The position numbers and the translations under genes are program-made. From Hygrophila difformis (lineage: Eukaryota > Streptophyta > Magnoliopsida > Lamiales > Acanthaceae), in the NCBI GenBank assembly GCA_030278955.1, contig JAOANR010000006.1, positions 26,171,763-26,235,762 on the forward strand: DNA of 64,000 nucleotides, read 5' to 3'. This document shows positions 11,173-22,917 of the stretch, in pieces. Below the pieces are notes generated by a model. That model did no database searches and was not told the origin of the DNA. It saw only the letters and a program-made list of their open reading frames with translations. The number at the start of each line of letters is the position of its first letter. The stretch's first letter is position 1.

Positions 11173-13410
11173 TTAAGCCCATAAGAGAGTATGACAAAAT
11201 AATATACTACAATTATGTAAATGATATCCACGATATCTAAGTATACTCTCAAACATCTTAACAAGTTTAAACTTGCAACATAGTAGTAAGAGTACAACAT
11301 GCCATAAAAGTAAATCATGGAAAGTATTAAACACCCTATAATTATAAGGCATGTAAGAGTAAAGGTAGATCCGAATGAGTGTCCTAAGTAAGCTTTCATC
11401 ACAACTCATATCATGCATAATAGGATCTATGTAATGATACTCAAGTATTCTAGCATGCATATCAAAATTTCTCAAATAAATCTCATAAGGCCTAAAAAGA
11501 TCCACAAAATGATTCTTAAGTAATCTAGCATATGTATCTAAGTACTTCAAGTAATGCTCATAAGACATAAAAGGATCTATATGGCAATGATCAAACAATC
11601 TAGCATACCAATCATCAATTCTCAAGTAGTGCTCATGCTTCATACTAGATTTTAAAGAATATGATAAAGAATAGTAATGTGCAAACAATCTAGCATAAGT
11701 ATCATCAATTCTCAAACATGGCTCATTTCTCATGCTAGAATTTAAAGAACAAGATAAAGGTCTTATGTGTTGATGTTCATACATACTAGCATACTTATCT
11801 TCAACTCCAAAGTAGTCCACATACTTTATGCTAGTATTTAAAGAATAAGATAAAAGATTCTCATAGTGAGGCTCAATCATTCTAGCATACTTATAATCAT
11901 CTCTCAAATAATCCATATGTGCAATGCTAGAATGTAAAGTAGGTAGTAGAGGATTTTCTACCTCATGCTCTTCAACATCAAACTTAAAAGAATAAACCTC
12001 ATGTGAGCTCTCATCCTCAAGATCTTCATGATCTCCTTCAAGTTCTTCTTCAAGTGCTTTTGTGTCATCATCAAGCTTCTCTTCAAGTGCCATGGTGTTC
12101 TCACTCCTACAAGCAAGGTTAGATGCAAACATTGCATTGGCAACAATTAAGAGTGCCCTAAACTTATCAAAGCCTGCATGTGGTCTATCCAAGTACCACT
12201 TAATAAGTACACCAAAGTCCATAATGTCCATGTACAAGAATTCAAAACAATTCAAACCCAAAACATGCTTAAAACAATCAAAAAGTAAAATCCTTCTTGT
12301 TGTATCCTCATTCCAAGCATGGTTCTTGTATGTCATCTTGCTCCAATCCAAGTAGCTCACCTTAGTAAAAACATTTAAGCACATATCATAAGCACTTGAT
12401 TCATCACTTAATTCATTTCCCAAAAGAAAACAAAAGCTAGAAGATAAATCTCTAACTTCCTTTTTACAACTTGTGTAGGTTGTAAGCATATTTGAATCTT
12501 GAAGATCATCCTCCTCTTGTTCAACCTTGAACTCATCTTCTACTTCTTTGGATGCTATGACTTGATTCTCATCATTTGGCATAGAAATTATATCATCCAA
12601 CTCAACCAATGAAGTTGATGCATTTTCTTTGTCATCCAATATCTCTTGAACTTCCACAACTTCATCAAGAAAATTAGAAAAATCACAAGGAGAGATATTA
12701 GTAGAATTTAATTCCTCATTTAATAATATTTCTTTAGAATTTAAAGGAACAAAATGATTAATAATATTTTCAACTCCCTTTTCAAAATCCTTGCAAGTAG
12801 TAGACATCCTTGATTCTTTTTGAGACTTGGACTCCTTAAGCTCTTGGATGTGATCCACCTTTTCCAATGCCTCATGTCCTCTAGCATCACCAAGATCATC
12901 CAACAATTCTTAATTTGGTTATCCATCTACAAAATGAACAATAAAATCATAAGAACCATTTTCATGTAAAATAAGAAATCCATTACTAAGGCACTTAGAT
13001 GTATTGTGCCCCTTTTTGTTACACTTCCCACAAACTTCATTTCTAATAGAAGTAGAAGTTTTCCATTTTAATTTGATCAAATCCTTTGACTTGGAAGTGG
13101 ATGTTTCTTCTTGTTTCGAATGTGACTTCCAACTCTCATTTGCTTTGGACTTCTCTTGTTTACATGGGACATTCCAACACTTCCTTGTCTTAGCCTCCTT
13201 TTGAGACTACTTTCGAACATCATTTGTGTAGGATGGATACTTGTCATAAGATCTTTGTTTCCTCCTTTGAACTTTCTCATCAAACCTTTGCTCCCATCTC
13301 TCGGAATGTAATATCATGGAAGTGAGATTGGTTCTAGCATCTTCCTTGAACCCTTGGATTTCTTTCTTTTGTTCCTTAAGGAGACGCATAATATCATCCA
13401 ATGTTGCCAT
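11173..13410 (-). pseudogene. Gag-like protein with CCHC knuckle and novel repeated C-terminal domain
   Basis: One reading frame of about 746 codons runs from ATG 13408-13410 (MATLDDIMRLLKEQKKEIQG) to a stop at 11173. It is interrupted by only three stops: one near 13207 and two close together near 12910. Order: an N-terminal charged, helix-prone segment; a basic linker; a zinc knuckle CGKCNKKGHNTSKC at 12991-13032; a long acidic region rich in Glu and Asp (about 12900-11960); then about six copies of a 25-35 residue unit with the core DxxYARLF...HY...LSYSL (about 11930-11420); then a hydrophobic tail. The central capsid domain usual for gypsy gag is not obvious. The knuckle suggests binding of element RNA. 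No function is known to me for the repeats. Confidence 0.7.
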
Positions 13411-13904
13411 ATATACCAAAACAAACAAGAAAAGAAAATTACAAATATATGTATACATTGTTAGAAAACATAAAGAAAAACAAAATGGACCTCACTCAAG
13501 TGATGTAGGTACACCCGGGTTCACTCGTTCACACCATCTTGTCCCCTGGCTAGCAAGAAGGGATCTCCACAAGTGGCCTGAAATCAGCCCCCACAAAGGT
13601 GTCTCAAGTCGATCAAATGGTGGCGTTGGAACTTCATGTACGTACGCTTTAGAGTAGGAAAGAAAATACTCTAACTCGACTCAATCAACAACCGTTAAGA
13701 AGATCATATGAAAATACACATAAAAGCATGTAAAGAACAATCATATCCAATCTTCCATCAATGCCTCACAATGATTCCAATAATCAACCCCACTAAAATC
13801 AACAACCCAACATGACTCGAATCCTACACACAATCCCAATGACAATATTTGAGTGAACTCACCACACAACCCAAAAATCAAAAGAAATAGTGTACAACCT
13901 AGGT

Positions 13905-14820
13905 TTCAACAATCCTTTGTTGTAACACAAAAGAAAACAATTTTGCACTAGGTTTCAACAACCCTTTTGCAAATGAAAGAAATCAACAAGTTGCCCTAGG
14001 TTTCAACAATCCTTTGGCAAGTAGATGTGAGTGTCAAAATGCCCTATATTTCAACAATCCTTTGGCATGACAAAAGAAGGTGAAAAATCCAACAAACAAC
14101 TCACACCAAAAATTCAACAAAGAACACGGCTTTCAACAAGTAAAACAAACCCTAAGGCCTCCCGCAATCTTCTTATCTCTCTCTTTTTTTTCTTTTTTTT
14201 TTAATATTCAGATTTTTTTTTATTCTCGGCTTTTCTTTGTATTGAGAATGCCTTTTGCCAACAAATTTTCAAAAAATGCACTTTTTCTAGGCCTTAAGCA
14301 TATTCAACAATCCCAACGAGAAATATTTCAACAAGCCAAAAATATAACAAGTGAAACATGACTTCCATCAAGAAACAAAAACAATAGCCATAACCAACTT
14401 GTAAGAGAAATGGGGAAACATTCTTATATGTCATAATATTGGGGAAACATTATAGTTTGTCCAATGAGCATAACTTCTCAACTAATCCCATGTGCAAGTA
14501 AACTTTCCTTAACCAAATTAACACTAATTTCAACAATTGCTAAAATTCAACAAAACCATCCCTTGTTTAATCCCACTCTCGGCCCACACTCACAATTAGG
14601 AAGAAATTCAACAATTGTCCCGAGATGCTAAAATATGCAATTCCATACAATCAAGATTATGAAAAAGTGAAAACTAGCACCAACGACATTCAACAAAGTG
14701 TCCGAGAGTCCAAATTACAAGGAAAGTTCAACAACAACAATACATGGGAATTTCAACAAGCAAATTTCATGGGAAATAAATTCCAAAGAACAAAGAATAC
14801 ATGGAATTTTTCAACAAGCA
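13905..14820 (-). repeat. Dispersed TTGTTGAA motif array in the 5' leader
   Basis: About 16 copies of TTCAACAA (plus strand; TTGTTGAA on the element strand) lie in roughly 0.9 kb between the PBS and the ORF. Four sit in a loose tandem unit of about 45 bp (CCTAGGTTTCAACAATCC) at about 13908-14070. The rest are irregularly spaced. Confidence 0.8.
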
Positions 14821-14918
14821 AGATAGCAACAAAAATTGCTCCAAAACCGCCACAAGAACAAGCAAAATGGCAAGACAAAATCTACCAACTAAAACATGGA
14901 ATTTTCGAAATCAAGCAT

Positions 14919-14931
14919 GGCTCTGATACCA
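14919..14931 (-). other. Primer-binding site, initiator tRNA-Met type
   Basis: The minus strand reads TGGTATCAGAGCC, complementary to the 3' end of plant initiator tRNA-Met, eight bases inside the 5' LTR. It fixes the orientation of the element. Confidence 0.9.
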
Positions 14932-14939
14932 AAAATTAA

Positions 14940-16192
14940 TGCCATGGATCTATGTGCCTAATTCTGAAAGATCAATACAAAAGAACAAGAAAAAGAAAGA
15001 ATGGCCAAGAGGCCGAGGCAAGGAAAATAACAAGGAAAATTAGAAGAAATACTTAGAAATGGGAAGGATGGATGTCTTGATCATCATTTCCAAAGACTCG
15101 TACGACCCGGACCCTTCTAGAATCAAACTATACGCCGCCAATATAGTGATCTTCAAGATTGACCCCGTGGATGCCTCCTTCAAGCGTCCTCATGTCACGA
15201 TCCCTTGAAGCTAAGTCCAAAGAACCGATTTCTTCATGCTTCCTCTCTTGATGATGGTCACGGCCAAGGGTGGAAATGGAAGGGATGGCCGTGTGTTTTG
15301 GAATAAGGGAAGGAGAATGTGGATACAAAACTTTGAGGGAAACTCACTTTTCTCTCAAAGAACAAGAAGAAGAAGAGATACTCTCTTTTCTCTCAAAGAA
15401 ACTTTTCATTCATCAAATCATAACTAGTGATACAAGTGTTGGGAAGTTCTATTTAAAGAACTCCCATGGCCGCCCCCTACTCTTCCATAAAATGGAATAT
15501 TTTAGCCAAACAAGGACCTTCTCAATATCTTCCCTCAACTCCCAACAAATCCAACTCCTAACAAAGCTAACTCCAAACAACCACAACTCTTATCAAGACA
15601 TCAACCTAGGACTAACCTACTCAACCTAGTATGTTATGTCCTAATGCATATATCAAGCTAGGATCCCATCAATTAAGACAACATATGATACTTACTAAAC
15701 TAGGTTGTTTTAGGACTTGTAATGAAAAACATGGTGAACATGTCCTAAGCCATGTCTTTTTTCTTCCTCCAAGCTTGTTTCTTCCTCTTTTTCTTGTCCA
15801 AACTCGTTCTTCCTTCCTTCATACTTCATCAACCTTCCTTCCAAGTATTCTTGATGTTGAACCCGTGATTGTTGAATCCGGCATGTTGATTGTTGGATTC
15901 GGACTTGGGTCTTTCTCGGCTCTTGTCAGGTCATCGGTCCACTTGGAAGTTGGAGTTGACCTTTGATATCCTTGCTCCTGGCTTCTTGATGCTTCCTTGG
16001 ACTTGGTTGCCATGTCATCAAGCACCTCATCATCCCGTGCCATGTCATCACATGCCTTGGATGTTTCTTCATGCCTTTAAGCTCATTCGAAATGGCCTCC
16101 AAGTGTGCTTGCATCATTCTCCTTAGCATTTGATCCCACCGCAAGTAAGATATCTTGTTTGGACAAGTTGGTCGGATTTGAAATCTTTGTCA
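14940..16192 (-). repeat. 5' LTR of the gag-only element
   Basis: Partner of 9840-11110, with several small deletions (for example a missing GAAGAAGAACAAA-type segment after 15025). It carries the presumed promoter and ends at the target duplication CAGTG. Confidence 0.92.
15449..15458 (-). promoter_or_regulatory. TATA-like box in the 5' LTR
   Basis: The minus strand reads CTTTAAATAG, conserved in the other LTR at 10368-10377. It is a plausible transcription start region for the gag-only element. Confidence 0.4.
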
Positions 16193-16197
16193 CAGTG

Positions 16198-16532
16198 GAA
16201 AATGAATATTGATGGAGTCTATTCCGTTCGGTCTGGGTATTCCTATCTACTAGGTAATGAACGTGCTGCTAGCCACTGGTCTTAGTCTTAGATGTGGGTG
16301 AGCAAGATCCCTGAGAAGATATGTTTCCTCATATGGCTGATAGCATGGGCAGCATTGCCATGCAATGCGCTGCGTTATTAACGTCAGATTGCGACCTCTC
16401 CGTTATGTGGAATTTGTGGCATGGAAGAAGATCTTTGGTTTCATAGTATATTTTACTATTATTGGGCCAAAACTGTGTGGCATGCTCTCTCCATTTTCGT
16501 TCCAGATGATCTTCACACGATTGATCAAAACT
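16198..16532 (+). pseudogene. LINE ORF2, part 3: zf-RVT region
   Basis: The sequence after the gag-only element reads WKMNIDGVYSVRSGYSYLL, then SKIPEKICLF and CGICGMEEDLWFHS, the zinc-binding reverse-transcriptase-associated region of plant LINEs, with stops inside. It ends abruptly at the Tekay LTR at 16533. Confidence 0.8.
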
Positions 16533-19049
16533 GTAACACCCCGGTTTTTGGTCAGCCAGGTCGGGATGTCACCGCCACATCCCCCTAGTAAGACACGGTT
16601 TCTCCGAGCTTACTAAAGGAATGCAAGGCTAGGTATTGCAGTATTTAAAACATTTAAAGCATTCAAACAGCCCATACGATAGAATTCGAAAATAATAATA
16701 TCATAGCGCAGCGGGAATAATTGTTTTGGTATAGTATTGCAGCGAAAAATGTAAATAGGGCCGACATGGCCAACACACGGGTTAAACAGGCCCGTTCATA
16801 ATATAGTCTAATGTACGAATTTAAAAACGATAATTTTTCCAAAAATGTAATTTCCCCCATGCATGAATATGGTCATGCTCATTCCACATACTCTGTAAGA
16901 AAAGAAAATAAAAATGGTTTGGTCAGCACAACTTGCTGAGTAAGTTAACACAGACATGATCGTAGGGTTTAAAAGCCATTCATTTCATAATTAAATAAAA
17001 GCATGATAATAACATAATATTCGATTTAATTTAATTAACTATTCAACTTAGAATAAAGCCATAATTTAAATAAAGCATTCAAATAATTTAATTAGACAAC
17101 CACACACATTTCAATTTAATTTATTCTAATTTCCCCCTTACATCCCAGATTTGGTATTTCAAGTATTTCATGATTGCATCGCAACAACAAGTTTCGCCGG
17201 TAGCCCGGCGGCCGCAACCGTATCAGCCATACCCAGTACCACTCCGGAGCCTCGGGAAACCCATGTGGATATTCTCGAGAGTGTAGGCTCTATATCTCAC
17301 GCCGTTTTGGCGATATCATATCTCAATTTCGCGCGGGGTCACCATCGTCCATTAAGGCACGAAGTGAATCGTTAGGGGGCAACCTGCAGAGCACTCACCC
17401 CTAATTTTAATTTATCAAGTTTGTAAGGGGATTTAATTTCAAAAATCTGATTTCAATTTAGCTTATTTAAAAATCATATTTCAACTCATTTCAACCCTAA
17501 AGGTTAATTTCATGTTTCCCAAGATTTCAAGATTTGACTTCCGGTAAACCACTGTTTACTCTAAAATTCGTCTAAAATCAGATTAAACTCCAAAAATTCT
17601 GAAATTTCACTACTGACTCTGAAACGTCGAGATGAACAACTTTTGTGTTTTAACTTTTTCAATCCGAGATACCGAAACATATCAAAAACGTCGAATTTCG
17701 CAGAAACACAAATCTGTCCGAATTCGCAGACCACAGTTTAAAGATATTGAAAATCTACCATAGCAAAACAACTCCAAATTTGATGAAATTTTATAGAGAC
17801 CATCTTAAGACATTTATCTAAAACTTTCATGTTCGGCCAAAGATCTAAATCGGTCTAGAACTACTGTCAAAAACGTGATCAAAATCGGACCTAAGTTCTG
17901 TCAAGAATTTCAAGATCTAGTTTCAAGCAGTTCGGTTTCGGTTGGTTTTCACATATCAAATCGTCTCTAAAAATTCCGAAAATTTTACAGTAGATAGACC
18001 TAAGCCTTAGGAACGTTTTTTGTGTTTTAAGTTTTCCCGTTTGAAGTCGTTTTAAGGTTCGGAAAAATTCGTCAAAACTGTTGCGCCGGTAGAAAACATT
18101 CAATGACAGATTTACGCAAGATTTGATTCAAGCTTTTAGGTTTCCTGTTTTAATTACTCCCAAAACCATGTAAGTATTAACTTACAGAGATGTGAACGTC
18201 CGGGATCGTCTATTTCGAAGGCGTGGCTTCCAGTCCACCGTTTCTCCTCTCCGTTCGTCGGGTTCTACGCTCTAGATCCAATTCGAGGTGTAGAAGGGAA
18301 AAGGAGAAGATTAGGATTCGTTTTCGAATCGTATATTGAACAAGGATTGGATCGAAACTTACCACGATGCTGGAGATCTCGGAATTTTCGTCCAACCAGT
18401 ATTTGCCTTGGTTTCGTGCCTCCGACGACTCCGGAATTAGGGTTTCGAATGTATAGAGAGAGTTGTAGGTTTTGTAAAAGTGTTCGGGGCTTCCAAGGGA
18501 GTTTATTTATAGATAGCTAAGACCTAGGGCGTCCAAGATCTGACCCTAAGGGTCTTGAGTCGAAAGATGTTCAACCGAAGTCGAAAAATCCGCGTTCGGG
18601 CGAGAGATTCACGCAACGGGCCGAATCTGTCCGACGGCGCGGCCGTGGCGCGCCCTCCCTTCTTCGACCGCGCGGCCACCGCGCCGAACTCGCCTGGACT
18701 TCGGTCCGGGCGGGTCGTGCGATCCGTCGTGCCTTTCCTCCTCTCCTTCGGATTTCTATCCCTCTATGCTCCCGGATTCCGATTTCCGGGGTATCTTCGG
18801 GTTCCTATTGTCTCTCTAATTTTTACTCGGGTCTAATTGCATGTTTGGACTCGAACTCTCGAGTACATTGGTGTCGGGTTTCGGTGTACAATTTACTTAT
18901 CTTTAATTAATTATTTTTATTTAATTAAATTCCTTTAATTCCTTCTTAAGTGAAATCTCATTTCCTTATCCTTATTTATTTATTTATTTGCTGGATTTAT
19001 TTATTTATGGTATTTATTGTTTTATGTTGCAAAATTCTCGGGTATTACA
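16533..19049 (-). repeat. 3' LTR of the Tekay element
   Basis: It runs TGTAACACCCC at 16533 to GGGTATTACA at 19049 on the plus strand, so on the element strand it starts TGTAATACCCGAG. No second copy is present in the window. A (cytosine+guanine)-rich block lies at about 18630-18700. Confidence 0.85.
18501..18512 (-). promoter_or_regulatory. TATA box in Tekay LTR
   Basis: The minus strand reads CTATAAATAAAC about 550 bp from the U3 end, a good match to a plant TATA box and in a plausible place for the LTR promoter. Confidence 0.5.
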
Positions 19050-19064
19050 GTCTACCCTCCTTAA
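19050..19064 (-). other. Polypurine tract of the Tekay element
   Basis: The minus strand reads TTAAGGAGGGTAGAC immediately before the LTR TGTAATACCC. Confidence 0.85.
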
Positions 19065-19290
19065 GAATCAACTTCGTCCTCGAAGTTGTGTTTCGGCTTT
19101 TCTCGTGCTAAGGTCTTTTGTTTGTTTTATTATTTTGTGACTGAACTTAGAATTAAACTTCTAAGCTACCCACGTACCCTGTGAAGGGATCAAGCCATAA
19201 CGTAGTTCAAAATTGTTTGTGTACAAAAATGCATGAAAAATGGATGGTAAAAATAGGTGGTATGACATCCTCTCCCCCTTAAGATTGCAG

Positions 19291-22200
19291 TTATGTCCCC
19301 ATAACTGTGTCGGTATCGGTTTGGAACAATGTCGGGTAGCGTTCTCTCATGTCGGATTCTACTTCCCAAGTTGTCGTCTCACTTTCGTGGTTCGACCAAA
19401 GAACCTTGATCATTTTGACGGTTTTGTTCCTCGTTACTCTTTCCTTAGTGTCGCGAATACGCACTGGGACTTCTTCATAAGTCAAATCTTCATCGAGCTC
19501 AATTATCTCCGGTTGAAGTACATGTGTCGGGTCCGGCACATACTTCTTTAGTTGTGAGACATGGAAGACATTATGAACTCGATCTAATTGTGGCGGTAAA
19601 GCCAGTCGGTAGGCTAGATTTCCAACTCGTTCTAGAATCTCGTAAGGTCCTATGTATCGAGGACTCAACTTTCCTCGTTTGCCAAAGCGCATCACCCCCT
19701 TCATGGGTGATATCTTTAGCATGACCCTATCTCCCACTTGAAATTCTAGGTCTCGTCGTCTCACGTCCGCGTAACTCTTTTGACGGTCTTGAGCGGCTTT
19801 CATTTTTCCTTGAATCACTTTGATTTGTTGAGCCATGTCTTTGATAAGTTGGGGTCCCACTACCACTGACTTATCGTTTTCTTCCCAGCTCAACGGGCTT
19901 CGGCACTTTCGTCCATACAACGCCTCGAAAGGTGCCATGCCAATGCTAGCATGATGGCTATTATTATAAGAGAATTCGATTAAGGGTAAATGGGATTCCC
20001 AATTTCCCTTAAATTCCAACACGCATGCTCTCAGCATGTCTTCTAGTGTTTGGATTGTTCTCTCGGTTTGACCATCCGTCATCGGGTGGAATGCGGTGCT
20101 CATTTTGATTTGAGTACCGAGGGCTTTTTGTAACTCCGTCCAAAAGTGAGAGACAAATCTACTGTCTCTATCGGAAATGATGTCATGTGGTACTCCATGT
20201 CGTCGTACCACATTATCAATGTAGGCTCGGGCCAATTGGTCCATAGTCCACGTGTCCTTCATCGGGATAAATATGGCTGTCTTCGTTAGTCTATCCACAA
20301 TCACCCAAATCTTGTTCATGCCTTTAGGTGATCGGGGTAATCCCGAGACAAAATCCATTGAGATGCTATCCCACTTCCAACTTGGAATCTCTAGTGGTTA
20401 CATCAGTCCTAAGAGTTTATGTCGCACTGCCTTGACCCTTTGGCAAGTGAGACATTTCTCCACGAAATTTGCCACTTCCTTCTTCATTCCCGGCCACCAA
20501 TAGATCTTCTTCAGATCTTTGTATAGCTTGTCACCTCCGGGATGTACGGAATATGGCGTGTTGTGCCCTTCCTCCATCAACCTTTGCTTCAACTCGGCAC
20601 ATTTAAGGGGCACGCACCATCTCCCTTTGAAACGAATGCTTCCATCCTCATGGACAGCAAATCCTATTGCCTTTCCTTCGGCAATATACCCCCTTATCTT
20701 CTCGAGTTTCGCATCGCCTGGTTGGGCGAGCTTAATCTCGTCCAATATTGGAGTTTCTGCGACCATGGCATTGATCGTTTCACTCACTGTGCCAGGATGC
20801 ACAAGTTCTTACTCCAATCTTGCCAACTCCATGTACAATGCCGGCGGAATTACCAACGAGTTCGTCACATGTTGGGTTTTCCGACTTAGGGCATCGGCTA
20901 CCACATTCGCCTTCCCTTCGTGGTATGCTATCTCTAAATCGTAATCTTTGATGAGTTCCAACCACCTTCGCTGTCTCAAATTCAACTCCTTCTGAGTGAA
21001 TATATATTTCAAGCTCTTGTGGTCGGTGAACATTCGACACTTCCACCCATAAAGATAATGTCTCCATATCTTTAGAGCGAAAACGACCGCTGCCAACTCC
21101 AGGTCATGTGTCGGATAATTCTCCTCGTGAGGTTTCAGTTGGCGTGATGCATACGCTACGACTCTCGAGTCTTGCATCAAAACACAACCTAAACCTTCCT
21201 TTGAAGCATCGCAGTAAACTTCGAAGTCACCATTCTCTGATGGTAGTGTTAATACGGGTGTGGTTGTGAGTCGTTTCTTCAGCTCTTGAAACGCTGTCTC
21301 ACAAGCCTCTGTCCACGCGTATTTTACTCCCCTCTTAAGTAGCTGGGTCAAAGGTCGTGCGATTTTAGAAAAATCCTTCACGAACCGTCTATAGTACCCG
21401 ACTAAGCCAAGGAAACTCCTTATCTCAGTTTGGCTCTTGGGAGTTGCCCATTCAGTTACGGCAGAGACTTTTGCCGGATCCACTGAAACTCCATCAGGGG
21501 ATACTATATGTCCAAGAAATGCTACCTCCTTCAACCAAAAATCGCATTTGGACAATTTGTCGTATAGCTGATTCTTTCGCAAGGTCCCTAACACTTGGTG
21601 CAAGTGCTGGGCATGATCCTCCTCGTTTTTCGAGTAGATCAGGATGTCATCAATGAACACCACTACGCACTGATCTAACAGCTCTCGAAATACATTGTTC
21701 ATGAGGTTCATGAACATTGCCGGAGCATTTGTGAACCCAAAGGATAACACCGTGAACTCGTAGTGACCATATCGAGTTCGAAATGCCGTCTTCGGAATGT
21801 CTTTCTCGGCAATTCTCAACTGGTGATACCCAGATCGTAAGTCGATCTTCGAGAATACTGAAGCTCCCTTCAGTTGATCAAATAGATCCTCTATTCTCGG
21901 CAAAGGGTATTTATTCTTGATGGTCACTTGGTTTAATCCTCGGTAATCTATGCAAAGACGTAATCCTCCGTCTTTCTTCTTAACAAATAAAACCGGTGCT
22001 CCCCAGGGGGAAGTACTCGGCCTTATATACCCCTTTCCTAACAGCTCCTCGAGTTGGTCTTTTAACTCCTTCATTTCCAGTGGTGCCATCCGGTACGGAG
22101 CTTTCGAGACAGGCTATGTGCCCAGAATGAGATCTATCGTGAATTCAAGATCTCTCTCAGGTGGCATTCCCGGGATGTCTTCAGGAAACACATCCGGGTA

Positions 22201-22917
22201 TTCTCTTACCACTGGTATGCTATCAACCTTGTTCTCTTCCGCCTCAAGGTTGTGCACGTAGCACGCATATAGTTCATACCCCTTACGCATCAAGTTACTT
22301 AGTTTAAGTGCACTAACGATTTTGTTACTCTTCTTAGGGGGCTGAGGGTAAAAGATAACTCTCCTTCCCCTACTTTTTGACAAGGTGATCTTTTGCTTTT
22401 GGCATTTGATCACTGCCTTATACTGGGATAACCAATCCATCCCCAGTATGATGTCAAAGTCTCTTAAGTTAAATTCTACTAAGTTCGCGAAGAATTCTAC
22501 GTTCTTTATCACTATAGGAATTCTGTTATATCGTTTAGAGCAAGATACTACTTCTCCAGAAGGCAATTGAATTCCTAAGCTAATTCTCTCGCACTTAGGT
22601 AGATCTAACTCAGGCACTATCCTTGATGCTATAATCGAGCAACTAGCTCCAGAATCAAATAGAATTCTAAGGGGTGTATTCAAAACATGAAATGTACCTG
22701 CCATCACTTCTCCTTGTGCAGGCACGTCCGCTTGGTTAACCACATTGAGCCTCCCCACAGGGCGTCCTTGGTTGCCCCTGCTGATTCGCATTCTGCTGCT
22801 GGTTTTGCTGTTGGTTTTGATTTTGCGGTGGCGGAGGTCGTTGGTTCTGGTTCTGATTCGGCGGCCTAAATTGGTTTTGAGGGGGTCTATACCCCTGGTT
22901 ATTTCCGTTCCGCCCAT
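19291..22917 (-). pseudogene. Tekay pol: protease, RT, RNase H, integrase, chromodomain
   Basis: One frame on the minus strand carries the whole polyprotein, with in-frame stops at 22114-22116 (TAG), 20809-20811 (TAA) and 20398-20400 (TAA) and no frame change between them. Visible in order: aspartic protease LFDSGASCSIIA; RT with [17 protein letters not shown]; RNase H with [11 protein letters not shown] and ADALSRK; integrase zinc finger (HNTPYSVH ... CLTCQ); the catalytic core with VIVDRLTK, ISDRDSRF and TDGQTERTIQTLE; then a chromodomain-like tail (VPVRIRDTKERVTRNK ... TTWEVESDMRERYP). In related elements the chromodomain steers integration to marked chromatin. The three stops alone disable this copy. 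Confidence 0.92.

Larger units (their letters stand above)
9840..16192 (-). mobile_element. Complete non-autonomous gag-only LTR retrotransposon (TR-GAG-like)
   Basis: Two direct repeats of 1271 and 1253 bp bound the element. It starts TG at 9840, ends CA at 16192, and has a 5-bp duplication CAGTG at 9835-9839 and 16193-16197. A primer-binding site and polypurine tract put it on the minus strand. The 3.8 kb interior has no protease, RT, RNase H or integrase, only one long broken frame with a zinc knuckle. It must have depended on another element's enzymes. Plants have a known class of short terminal-repeat elements that carry only GAG, and this one fits that architecture apart from its unusual C-terminal domain. 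Confidence 0.9.
466..16532 (+). mobile_element. L1-type LINE, three times interrupted and 3'-truncated
   Basis: ORF1 (DUF4283 plus zinc knuckle) is followed by ORF2 (apurinic endonuclease, reverse transcriptase, zf-RVT), the standard order of plant L1 elements. ORF2 can be followed through two later insertions: it breaks at 4294, resumes at 9111, breaks at 9839, resumes at 16198, and is lost at 16532 where a Tekay LTR begins. Both complete insertions are flanked by 5-bp duplications of LINE sequence, so the order of events is clear. The RNase H end, 3' UTR and poly(A) tail are not found beyond the truncated Tekay element. The exact 5' end is not defined and 466 is only the first ORF1 start. 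The element is dead through stops and frameshifts. Confidence 0.9.
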
